Source: Paramecium sonneborni
Lineage: Eukaryota; Ciliophora; Oligohymenophorea; Peniculida; Parameciidae
Length of the DNA: 64,000 nucleotides
Direction: 5' to 3'
Assembly (NCBI GenBank): GCA_905182985.1
Contig: CAJJDN010000113.1
Location: 156,326 to 220,325, forward strand
Part shown: positions 13,441 through 26,238 of the stretch, piece after piece
Layout of the letters: each line of letters starts with the position of its first letter
Numbering within the stretch: position 1 is the stretch's first letter
Notes under the pieces: generated by a model
Seen by the model: only the letters and a program-made list of their open reading frames with translations
The model's database searches: none
Told to the model about the DNA's origin: nothing
Position numbers and translations under genes: made by a program

Positions 13441-13598
13441 ACTAATTGTAAGAATAATTTTGAATATAGATTTCTTGCATAAATAACTCTTCCATTGAAT
13501 GATTAATCATAAGCATTTGATACTTCAGTTGCCTATCCTGATTTATTTCGATTAGAAAGACGAGGATCCCCTTATCTAATGGAACTTTCAAATAACAT
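12758..13598 (-). CDS. TMBIM / Bax-inhibitor-1-like membrane protein (1)
   Basis: 255 residues with three introns (22, 23 and 28 nt). After a polar N-terminus come about seven TM segments. The C-terminal pattern Y-D-T-Y, then D-D-V-S-G-S-V-T-V-Y-W-D-I-I-L-L-F-L-K is the hallmark end of the Bax-inhibitor/Lifeguard family, whose members act as Ca2+ leak or cell-death-modulating proteins in ER or Golgi membranes. A paralogue at 42381-43214 shares order, length and all three intron positions. The ATG at 13596-13598 is 28 bp after the upstream gene's stop on the same strand. Confidence 0.85.
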
Positions 13599-13626
13599 AA
13601 TAATTTTAACAATAATTAATTAATTA

Positions 13627-15382
13627 TCAGACTCTTTCATAAAATAAAATATATGCCTAGTTGCTAAGTGCTTGTTTAAGAGATACCTCTTTAAAGTTAC
13701 TATCACTAAAATAAAACCAATGATCTTAATTATTTTCTCTATGCTTAACATAAGATACATAATGTCCTCCTGTCATTGTTCCTTAATGAACAACAACTCC
13801 ATATAATTGATATTAAAATTTTTATGCCTTAATTTCTTCAATAGTTTAACTTGGTTCTCCTTTTAAAATAGTATAGTCCTCTAAATAGATAGTTTCTGGA
13901 ATTTCTACCTATTCTGTTACCTTTTCAAATCTACCTGCTGATTTCTATTAAAATCTCTTCAAAATTATTGTTGCTACTTGTGGTAAATCATAAAAAAAAA
14001 ACTTTCTTAAAGCTCTTCCTGATTTTTTACCCTATTTTGCACATTATTCACATTTAAAGAAATTGTTCTTTTAGTTTAATTCTTCATATTCAGTAAAAGC
14101 ATCTAAACAATCTATCACACTTAAATTATATTATTTTTATTGATAAATTTTTGGTGGATTGTTGTTTTTTTGAACTAAAATTGAATTATGTAAATATGGA
14201 ACAATAACATCGTTCAATTCTTCGCTTTGAATTTCAGAATATTCTTATTAAAACCTCTAATTTATTAGACCTTTTGGTTTTCTAATTTAAACAGTATAGT
14301 CAAGACAAAAATCAAATGTTCTACTAATAAAACCACAGTCTAAGCATTCCACTAAATTTATTAATATAATTTTTACAGTAATTACATAAATAACTTCCAA
14401 AAACATTTTCAACAATAGTCCTTTTTGGTTTACCATTTGTTTTTATTTTATTAATTCTACCTATATGTGTATTTTCTTCTCCTGTAGATAATGCATCTAA
14501 TAAACAACGAAGTAATTCTGATGCATCTTACTAAGCCATAGATCTAAATCTTCCTTATCTATTATAATCTCAATAATCTTACACTGCTTACACTGACTTA
14601 AATAAATCAACTGGATCAACTAATCCCTTACTTTTTCTACTATTAATCAAGAAATTTTAATAAACTTAATTTATAGATAATTTTGAACTTTTAGGTCTCA
14701 TTTATTATTTTATTTATTTGTTACTCTCAACTGTTGTCCAATCATCATCTTCATCATTTTCTACATTATTATTATAAGATGAGAAATTATATTTCTTAAA
14801 ATCCAAATAAAATTAATTTAAACTCTATGTTGCATTTAAACATTACATAACAGAATTAAAAAAGCAAGTATTCCCTAAATTTCTTAATCCGAATACTTGC
14901 TTTAGAGTATAATTTAATTGTTATGGTACTTATTGTTTAGTTTCTTAATTCAAGGGTTATTATTATTAGATCTGCTAAAATTATTAAATAGTTTGATCAG
15001 ACTTATTTTACTTTGTTTTTTTGAATAAGAGATTTTTCATGTTATCAACAAATTTATTGATTTTTTCTTTTTAAGCTTTATTATCAGTTTCTTCTATGAT
15101 AGACTCTAAATCATTATCACAAACATAACACCATATTGCAAAAGAACTATTATTAATCGATAAGGGGTGATCTGTTTATTAATTATGCTTTAATGAACAT
15201 TAGTTATTACTATTTCTGCTACATCCAAAAAATCCACATTCTATGCATAACCATTTTTCAACATCACTTTCACATTTATATTACTTAGCATTATCGCATT
15301 TTGTAAAATTTGTCTTGATTATATTACCAATTTACTCAAGCTTGTACTTAGAGAAATGATTACATGAGCTTTATTTTTACAT
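13627..15382 (-). CDS. Ubiquitin-specific protease with N-terminal ZnF-UBP
   Basis: 568 residues with two introns (24 and 25 nt). The N-terminal ZnF-UBP has C-N-H-F, W-L-C-I-E-C-G-F-F-G-C-S-R, H-P-L-S-I and W-C-Y-V-C; this finger binds free ubiquitin C-termini. The catalytic domain has the Cys box G-L-R-N-L-G-N-T-C-F-F-N-S-V-M-Q, the Q-Q-D-A-S-E-L-L motif, a structural zinc site (C-L-D-C-G with C-E-Q-C), and the His box G-G-H-Y-V-S-Y-V-K-H-R with W-F-Y-F-S-D-S. All catalytic residues are present. The order resembles USP3/16/45-type histone or signalling deubiquitinases. I chose the ATG at 15380-15382 because the first zinc ligand follows seven codons later. Confidence 0.93.
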
Positions 15383-15799
15383 TTATTAAATAATTAATTA
15401 AAGAATTAACAAATCGATTGTGTTTAATTAATTTATCGATTTTCTTTATTATTTTGATTTTCTTTAATTTTTTGAGTAAATTTATTCATTATTTAAGGTG
15501 AAACAAGATAAATGAAAACTACTTTTATTAGTATATCATTGAAATTGATCAATAGAGTTTTGATTATTTTTTGAAATTTAAAAGAAGCATAAAAAAATGA
15601 TGATTTTAGGTCGTTAGTTTTGAAATTATGAGAATTTTCAGATAGAAAAATAAACATATTTGAAAATTTAGAATAATATATAATATTCTTAATATAATCG
15701 ATAAAGATATCATGAGATCAGGAAATTTAAATTCTTTAAAGAAGGTTGAATTTTTAGTTAATTATAATATTATAAATAATTTACTTACTAATTTAAACA
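15383..15799. other. Divergent intergenic region
   Basis: About 415 bp between the USP start and the next plus-strand gene. AT-rich; one short frame starting at 15489 does not join to the USP. No element identified. Confidence 0.4.
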
Positions 15800-16117
15800 A
15801 TGGATTAAGAAATAAGACCAAAATGTAAAAGCATTATAAAGAGATAATCAACTCTTGATAATCAAAATCAAGTTGAATAAGAATAAAATTAACAATAACA
15901 TAAGGATTTACATGTTAAATTTGGGGAAATGCATGTGGATATGATTCTAAAAGATGATTAATATTAGAATGAAGTAGATAATTAAGATAGAAGTAAAATA
16001 GAGTAAAATATAAAAGTATAAAAGCCAAAGGAATTTGAGAATTTAAGTGAAGCTGAACTTATTAAATTAGCATTAAAGTATTTAATATAAAAACTAAAAT
16101 ATACATAGAAATCCTGA
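15800..16117 (+). CDS. Small hydrophilic protein, possibly PP1-inhibitor-like
   Basis: 105 residues, no intron, no TM segment. N-terminal K-C-K-S-I-I-K-R and a central H-V-K-F-G resemble the KGILK and RVxF-type contacts of protein phosphatase inhibitor-2, and the C-terminal E-A-E-L-I-K-L-A-L-K-Y-L is helical. The resemblance is weak, and I would treat it as a hypothetical protein. Confidence 0.55.
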
Positions 16118-16282
16118 GATATTGAAAGATGATGAATAATGACAAATGAATAAATAAATATAAAGTGATTTGTTTTGCGTGATGCTTAGATTTCACCCAA
16201 AAACAAAAGGTTTAATAAATATAAATAGTATAAAAATAGTTTCTTCATAAATAATACAATAATGAAGATAATATATATATAT

Positions 16283-18428
<2,146 letters not shown>

Positions 18429-19054
18429 CTATTCGTTAGATTAAATTTAATTAATTAACACTATAAGATCAGAATTTATTTATTCATGTCATTAAAATCA
18501 AAAAATTAAAACTTCTATCCCAATATTTACTAACTCATTTGCACTCTCATCCAACTTTTCTATACTCATTTACTTTATTATTTGACTTTCTTTTTTCTTA
18601 TTATTTTTATATTCCTACATTAATCTATTATCCTTTATTCTCTAGCTCAATTATGTAATTCATTTCAATAATCTTATGGTTAAATTTATTTTAGAAGTTT
18701 TTTATTTTATTTTGAAAAACCTGCAATTAATCTTCTCAACAATCAACATATTCAAAATTACTATGTTATTATTCATTACAAAAAACATCCTTCTATTTTA
18801 CCATAACTACAATTGTTATATTATATATTTATTTAATATGATAAAACAAGGAAATTTATTAAATATATACTTTCATTTTCAATAATTATTCCAAAATTTT
18901 AAATAAGCTTTACATATTAGAGTATATTATTTTTCTCTTTGTATTTGCTAAATATTAAAACTAAAACTATCATATTATCAAGCAATTTAAATGAGTTTGT
19001 AAACTTTATTTATTGAAACAATATATTTAATATATTAATATAAATAATATTAAA
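18429..19054. other. Gene-free AT-rich stretch
   Basis: About 625 bp between divergent genes. Short frames exist but are hydrophobic and A/T-driven and show no conserved motif. Nothing else seen. Confidence 0.5.
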
Positions 19055-19447
19055 ATGAGTCAAATGGAACCATATCGTGAAGAATTTCTAGAAGAATTAG
19101 ATAAAATCAGATAACAATATAGTTTTGGTTAGACCTAATAGATGTCTCAGAGCTAACAGAAAAAGGTGAATTTATAATTTAAGGTTACTGATACAAATGA
19201 CATCTGGAATACTAGTAAATATTCTGATGTATTTTATGAATAATGATTTTAGAATAAATGGAGAGGTAACCTAACAACAACATTCTACAATAAGGAACAC
19301 AATGCTAGTCATTATGAGGTGAATTCACTTTTAAATCCGGAAGTTACGAGAAAGAATTTCAATATGAGAGCTACTCAGATATCTGAATATTCAAATGCAA
19401 AACATAACAATACAGTATTTGTGAATCCAAAGTTTACAAGTTGCTGA
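19055..19447 (+). CDS. Small hypothetical protein
   Basis: 122 residues. Without splicing there is an in-frame TGA; removing a canonical 24-nt intron (GTATTT...TTTTAG, beginning near 19222) restores one frame. Hydrophilic, no TM segment; rich in N, Q, S and T, with R-G-N-L-T-T-T-F-Y and L-L-N-P-E-V-T-R-K-N-F. I do not recognise the family. Confidence 0.6.
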
Positions 19448-19477
19448 TTTTAATATATATATATATCACATTATGAA

Positions 19478-20765
19478 TCAAGACTCAACCTTATTGACAA
19501 TTTCAACAGTATCTCCTGGACTGCATAAGTTTGCGCATGGATACAGATCTAAATTTGTATCCAAATTCATAGACTATAAATTATATTGATTATTCTCTTA
19601 CAAATTTCAATTAAGATTTCTTTTTATACCATGTAATTTTCTTTTTTGGAATATCAACTTCAACAATAATTATATCTCCTACTCCAAAATCAAAGGATTT
19701 GTGAGCTGAATTCAAATCCTTCTACAAATGAGACCATGAATAGGCATTATTTGATATTAAATATGATCTACATTATTATTATTATAGTTTACCCATGACC
19801 TATATTAGTATAGTTAAATTTGTAATTAGCACTGGCAATAATATCTCTATGGCAAACACCAATTCCAATCCATCCAGCATATTTGATAACCTTAAAACCA
19901 AATTTATAAACTCCATTCTTAGGTACACAAGGTTCACAAATTATGAATCTTTATCCATTAGATTCTGATGTTTTTTGCTCTGCAATCATATTTTGACCAC
20001 TTAAACTAATATTTGCACCTTTAAATGTTTATGAAAATTGGAAAGAGATTGATTATACTAAATCTGTTGCTGTGATAGGTTAAGCTTTGAAAATATTGCC
20101 TAAATTTTCAACTTTTGTATCTATGTCTATTTACAATTCTGTTAATTAGTCATTGAGCTAAGTAATTTAAGATTTGCAAGCAACCATAATTGCTGAATTT
20201 ATACTTTATTTGATAGCCATACCATTTCCAAAAGTATATTGTTCCAGAATTTATCTAATTATGATTTATGTGATTTACTCAATATTGTTTTTATACTCAG
20301 GTAATTCAGCAGGAATGTTAAGGGAATCAAGCAGAAACTAAATTGGAGTTTTAGAGCTGGAAAAATTTCTTAATTGATTTTTGAGATCAAGATAGTATGT
20401 TTCAACTTTCTTAGACAACACCTTGGAAATATTGATTAGTTATTCATTAAATCGATTGACCTATATTTTTATAACATAGTTGTACTGCTCTAAGACATTC
20501 ATTATATGATTTATCTAAGAAAAGGGAAACATCTAAAATACTTTATTAACTTAATTCGGTATTATGATTGGCTGCATGATCAACCTATTAAATCATAAGT
20601 TTGATTGGTAAAGTATTGTGTGATTAATGATCCGTATGTTCACAAAGAGCTATAAAATCATATAAAATTCTTACGACAGATTAATGATTTCTCATTACAA
20701 GATCTGTCTGTACAGACAAGTGTTAGAAAATGTCCATTATGAAGAGGGCAAGCAAAATAATTCAT
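19478..20765 (-). CDS. B-box-type zinc finger protein with C-terminal SPRY-like domain
   Basis: 394 residues with four introns (25, 25, 25, 28 nt). The N-terminus begins C-P-L-H, then C-T-D-R-S-C-N, C-P-L-C and H-x2-H spacings as in B-box fingers. A central coiled-coil-like stretch follows (L-S-K-K-V-E-T-Y-Y-L-D-L-K). The C-terminal third looks like a SPRY/B30.2 domain: Y-K-F-G-F-K-V, W-I-G-I-G-V-C, Y-S-W-S-H, and G-V-G-D-I-I-I-V-E-V-D. The architecture is TRIM-like without a RING, so E3 activity is not implied. Its ATG is only 7 bp from the ATG of the divergent gene to the right. Confidence 0.75.
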
Positions 20766-20772
20766 ATATTAA

Positions 20773-21830
20773 ATGAATTAATTGTTTAAACTTACACCTA
20801 AAGAATTGGCAATAAGAAAGGATATTGTAGTGATTAGCGATAAAGGATTACGTTTTAGGGAAGAGATAAAGTCATAAGAATAATTTGACTTAGATGATTT
20901 CCATTTACCTAAAAGTAATTCTATCATATTTACAATCAAGTAAATTCCTAAAAGGAAAAACCATACACTAGAAGATAAGTACTCTAAGGAGAAAAATCAA
21001 AAGAATTATTGGTTGTTGATTTGAAGAAAGAATTAAATATCAGTAGACCTTATATGGAGAGAGCATTAGAAAAAATGACTACTAAAATTACTTAAGAAAA
21101 ACCAACAGCAGAAATAAATTCAAAATTATAAAGACTATATTAAGAATTAGAGAAACATACACGTTTGTTAGAAAAGAAAAAAGTTAAGTTTTAAAAGAAG
21201 CCTATTGAATAATAAATGTAGGATTAAACTTCTATATTGGAAGAATCAGAATTCCAAGATAAAGTAGCATCTCTTAATGCTTTAGAAGCAAGATTATGGA
21301 GAATGCAATAAAATTATTAGAATGAAATAAGAATTCGAGATGATACCTTAAAAGTAACTATAACTATCATAATTGTAGAAAGTTAAGTAGAACTTAAATG
21401 TGTTGAGAATTTAAAAAGAAGCTGAAAATGAATAGGTTCCAATCCCTGTTTAAGTTGAACAACTTTAATAATCTCAATATCTCGATAGGAAATAAATTAG
21501 ACTTAAGGATTATTAAAAATATAAATTTGAAGTAATTAATATTATTATTATACATAGAAAATATGGAATAGATAACCTCCTCCTTCTTATACTTCGAAAC
21601 AAGTTTTAATTGAAGAAGAGAGAAAGAAACAACTTTAATTAATTAAAGAATAATAGGAATATGAATAAGAATTGTTACGTAGAAATGGTCATTCCAATAT
21701 TATAGGTAATCATAATGATCATATTTCTAAGAATAATAATGATTCAAATATCTATTTATCAATTAAATCCATAATTACTCAATCTTTATTTTAGTTGTTA
21801 TTATTTACTCGGACAATTAACATATCTTGA
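20773..21830 (+). CDS. Coiled-coil protein, unknown
   Basis: 324 residues with three introns (32, 25 and 26 nt). A short globular N-terminus (K-L-T-P-K-E-L-A-I-R-K-D) is followed by long charged helices with heptad-like spacing and Q/E/K richness. No TM or catalytic motif. This resembles ciliary or cytoskeletal coiled-coil proteins but I cannot assign a family. The last ~70 bp overlap the 3' end of the opposite-strand carboxypeptidase, so one of the two ends may be misplaced. Confidence 0.6.
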
Positions 21831-23583
21831 AGATGATACAGATCTATTAAAAGCTTTGTAAGGGGAAAAAGGTCTCTATGAAATTTATGATCTATCTAAA
21901 GATTTATCTTAACTTCTTGGTTTTCGATCAGATACAAATGATTTTCTACATTGAATTTCTTTTCTTAATTAAGATTATCTAGGTTATTAATGTTTACGAA
22001 TAAGTTTTTTTTTCTATTTCTACTCTTCTTCACTACTTTCACTTTCTAATATTTCATCTTCATCTTATATTTAATGTTCTTCTTCATCTTTTTGTATTTG
22101 TTATAATAAATTAGTGTATGGATTTACTCTCTTCTACTTTCTATTTTTAAGTCTGTCTTTCTAATATTCAATATATTTTATTTCTTTTTCAAGTAAAATT
22201 TAAATTTGTTTTAGTAATTCTTATCCCAATTATTCAAAATCAAGAATTCCAAATTCTTTTGTAATTTATTAAGATCCCAAATAATATAATCCATTTGAAC
22301 ATTCAACAGTAAAACAGTTAACTATTTTAAACTCTTAATTCAAGATAGCTCTTGCTGTATTTCTTTTATTTGGTTAAACTCTCCAAATGCCACTCCAATA
22401 ACGGAAAACTTCTGTTGCTTCTGACATTAATTTAGCTAAAACTCGACATTTTAAATAATTTAAACTAAAAATAGGATACTCAGGTCCATAAATGAATAAA
22501 TTTTTTTTTAATGAATGACCATGCATGTCAATATAAACAAAAGGAGGATGTCTTAATTTTTCTATCATCTTTTTGATTTAGTATATTTAAGGAGTATTAT
22601 TTGAATCAGGATCTGAAAATTATCTATTTAGGTCCATTCCTTATAAACAAGTACGAGAATTGCCAGCTATTACTCCATCAGGATTAAGCATTGGGATTGC
22701 AATAACTTATGAACTCTTGATATGGATATGGTTATTTACTTCTACAATAGATATTCCCCATTTGGAGATGTTAGATATTTCAAAAAACCCTCCATCATAT
22801 AAGAACTATTTGTTTCTCCTGGATGAACTCTAGCTGTTACTATAATAGTTCTTTTCTTAGGCTCTCCAAAATAAAGAATTGGAATATCTAAGCCTGCTGA
22901 TGACTTTGTCAAAACAGTATATCCAAAAGGTTATATAAATTGCATCATCTAAGTATAAGTATACGGAATTCCATATGCAATGAATATTTTCTATCCATTT
23001 ACAACATTTAAATCAAAGCTTAACTTCGATGATCTTTAATTTTTCTGATCATAAACTATATTATCACCTCCCTATTTCCAAATACCATTTATTCCTATAT
23101 AAGGTTTCATGCCTCTTTAGTAAAGACTACGGTGTTTACTGAAATTACAAATATTCAGTCTTATTGTCTGTGTTCTCTCCGAAACTATGCTAAAATGATA
23201 CCAACTATGACTGCAACGAGAATTTGAATCACATCTCATATAACAATTATACTCATTTGATCTAATTTAGAATGCAAAATCTAAGTTCCCTGACTCAAAA
23301 TCAGAATCAAATTATAAAAAATGTCTCTGTGCTAAAGGTCTGTTAATAAATAACCGTAACTATCGTTATTTTTTAAGAATTGCCTCCATCATATCAGTTT
23401 AATTCTTAGTTGGTTAGTCTTCAATATATAGAATTGCTTACAAGTTGACAAATATTTCTTATACATCTCCATTGAATCTACATATCGTGGTCCTACATAA
23501 ATTATTTAATCTCTTTGTACTGACCATAAGATATCATCATTCATTTCAAATCTGAGTCTTATAGGATATTGTATGTTAGGCAT
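21759..23583 (-). CDS. Cytosolic carboxypeptidase-like M14 zinc peptidase (1)
   Basis: 591 residues with two introns (23 and 26 nt). The CCP N-domain signature F-E-S-G-N-L lies near residue 95, followed by S-L-Y-Q-R-G-M-K-P. The M14 catalytic domain has H-P-G-E (zinc His and Glu), D-G-V-I-A-G-N-S-R, D-L-N-R, D-M-H-G-H-S (third zinc ligand) and a catalytic Glu in T-V-E-C. CCPs remove glutamates or C-terminal residues from tubulin and other proteins, fitting a heavily ciliated cell. The C-terminal ~120 residues are charged and low complexity. The open frame continues upstream to an ATG at 23859 but with TGA codons at 23725-23727 and 23662-23664. A paralogue is at 37837-40344. Confidence 0.87.
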
Positions 23584-23858
23584 CCAACTAATTGTCAGCT
23601 AAGATATTACCCATTAAGCATATCCATCTCTAAAGAAAGCTCTTTTAAAATTGGTAGTGATTCAGGCAGCATCATTATTAATTAATATGCTTTTCAAATA
23701 GGATTCATAAGAAAGTAAAATTTCTCAGCAATACTCATTACATAGTGAAAAAGAATTAATGATATCCCCTCTATTACCTCTATTTGATACTATGGCTATT
23801 AGATTTACTTCAATATACTATATATATATGTTGTTTATAAATAAATATTAAATTTTCA

Positions 23859-25172
23859 TCACATAATTGAACAATCCTTTTATTATTTGATTGAAGCTGA
23901 TAATTACTATAATCCATAAAGATATTATATTACTTAAAAGCCTCCTTTTAAAATAGAGACATGTCTAACACCTTCTAAAATCAGGTCTTGTGCAACTTTT
24001 ACAGCATATTCTATAGTTTTATTCGATTCCATAATTAAACAAGTATGTAGATTTCCATCTGCTTTTTTTACTATAAATTCTTTTGGAACAAACTCTTTTA
24101 ATTTAGGTTTCTTGTCCTTTCTAATATCAAGTAAGCGTAATTGTATTTTTTTAGTAGATTGCTTTTTTGATTTTCCAAGAAGAGATTTCATTTCTGAAAC
24201 CTCAATAAATAAACATTTAAAGTAATATGATTTATTGATTTACGTTAATTCTGTAATATCTTCAACACTTAAAACTACAACATGAATATTAGATATACCG
24301 CTTTTATCATTAAACGAAGTAGAGGCTATTAATTACTCATAAGATTAAGGTGTTTAATCACGAAGCTCATCAGCTCTTTCAAATAATTACTATATATCTG
24401 ATTCATAATTGATGCATTTTAATTTTTTATTGAGGTACATAAAAAGTTCTTCAGAATCTTCAAAAGATAAAATTTCCTCTAATATAATCAAATTTCAATA
24501 CTTGTCTTTAGATCATAAATAGGGCAGTAACCATGAAAAATATGTAATTGGGATTTTTTCTTTTCATGTATTCATCAAAAATTAAAAAGACTAATTATAA
24601 AGATGTACCTTTAGCAAAAAGAGTCATAATTAATGGTGTAACTACCATTGATAGATTGAAGTCTTCAAGTTTAAGAATGCGATTATAAAAATCAGAGCAA
24701 TGATATTTTAACAATATCTCACAGAATTGAATAGCGCATAAAACATGGGCAAGTTACTTTTCTCCTTAAAGAATCTAATGTAAGTTAGTGTTATTATTAC
24801 ATTCCATTCAAGAACTTTTGGGAAATATGTATTCATAAAAGAATTGAAATAAGCATAGCACTTATAAATAGGAAAGTCTTTATTTTTCATGACTAAGAAT
24901 GGAGCTACAATTTCAAGCATTCCTTATTGATAATTGACACTGTTTTATTAACAATAAAATGTTGCAAGTAACATAAGGTTTCTTTAAGTGGATTCCTTTT
25001 TAAAATAGGGATCATCATTTCTGGTTCTAGTAAGATCTTTAATTAGAGTTTCTTTTTCTGGAATTTCAAGGTTTACTTGATCCCAATCTCTGAACTTGTA
25101 AGCATCGGTAAGAAGATTTTCATTTAATAAGATCTCTCTCCATTTGAGAATTGCTTTATTTTATGTAATCAT
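23859..25172 (-). CDS. TBC-domain protein with C-terminal rhodanese-like domain
   Basis: 420 residues with introns of 26 and 25 nt. The TBC (Rab-GAP) domain spans about residues 10-260, with R-x-W-D-Q-V, N-S-V-N-Y-Q-Q-G-M-L and I-F-D-E-Y-M. The C-terminus (residues ~320-420) is rhodanese-like, ending V-S-I-L-K-G-G-F with no active-site Cys. This TBC-rhodanese order is that of TBCK, but the kinase domain is missing. The canonical TBC Arg finger and Gln finger are not obvious, as in TBCK. The 25-nt intron must use the second AG of a TTAGAG acceptor to keep frame. The ATG is 12 bp after the PIG-C stop. Confidence 0.8.
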
Positions 25173-25184
25173 TATTAATTTCAA

Positions 25185-26238
25185 TCATACTATTTAACAT
25201 TTGGTAAATCCCATGGTCCTCTTATTGTGCTAAAGATTTGATATTATAATGATACTTTTTGTATTAATATAACCAAATGATTTGGAGAGGTGAAACAAAA
25301 GTAATAAAGAAAACACTAGTAAAAAATAAATGAAATAAGATTACCATCCGAAAAATAGAAGTGCTAAGAAATATGAAAAAAATAATAATGATAACCCAAG
25401 TCCAATAGTTGAAATCAAATTGATAAGTCTAAACACAGAGTTATATTTTTATTTGATGCTTCTTTAAAGTATCGGAACAAATATGAATAATAAATTGGAT
25501 GCAAAAATCATTAAAAAGACTTAGAGTTCATTATGCAATCTTGAAGCTAATAGACTTGAAAATACTAATGATGCCCATGAAGAGACATCTAATTCAGTAA
25601 AATCTTTTTCATAATCATAATCCTTAAGGAAAATGTAAATAAGTATAGCCACACTTGTAAGCACATAGATAGTATTATCAGCATAAGTTTGATTGACTGT
25701 TTACATTACAGGAGCAAAAAGTAATAAGATAGAGATATATATTCCAATGCTTTTGAAATTGCTCAAGATTTCTTAAGTTTTCATTTTTTTAACAACAGAA
25801 TACATGATTAAACAAGTGATAGCAATTGTAAGCCAAAAGTAAAGTTAAAGTTAAGTATTGATTATATCATGTAACATTAAGAAGTAGCTTAAAAGATAGA
25901 ATACAACACAATTGATAGCAAAAATTAAATCTGATGTTTTGCTAATTAATTGTTTGTAATCAGGTCCATTAGTTGAATTGTCTTGTTTTTGTACACTTTA
26001 TAGGAATGTTTCGTCAATATAATTATCATCATAAGGTTATTTTTCATATAATATTTTTTCCCATTTTTTTTATTCTTATTCCTCTTGAATGTAAGACTTA
26101 AATAAAAGAGAAATGCATTACAGTCAATTAATACTTGGGTCGTCTACAAATGAAACATTAGACATCATTATCTGAGAAACGATATCCATCCCATGGACAG
26201 TATTTAAAATAATCCATAAAATTTAAAATAATACTCAT
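25185..26238 (-). CDS. PIGC: PIG-C, subunit of GPI-GlcNAc transferase
   Basis: 342 residues with one 25-nt intron. The diagnostic block W-E-K-I-L-Y-E-K-Q-P-Y-D-D-N-Y-I-D-E-T-F-L follows an N-terminal extension. After it come about eight TM helices and a short polar end. PIG-C/Gpi2 is part of the ER complex that transfers GlcNAc to phosphatidylinositol, the first step of GPI-anchor synthesis; ciliates carry abundant GPI surface proteins. Its ATG overlaps the stop of the upstream Spt16 gene (ATGA). A second ATG eight codons in could be the real start. Confidence 0.9.

Noticed and set aside
18676..18885. Plus-strand hydrophobic mini-ORF in the gap after the PKG-like gene
   Set aside because: Composition is what random AT-rich DNA gives; no start context, intron or homology cue.
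25185..26238. PIG-C starting at an internal ATG with TGA read as Trp
   Set aside because: A good 25-nt intron gives an open frame from ATG 26238 without recoding; the TGA lies in a different frame.
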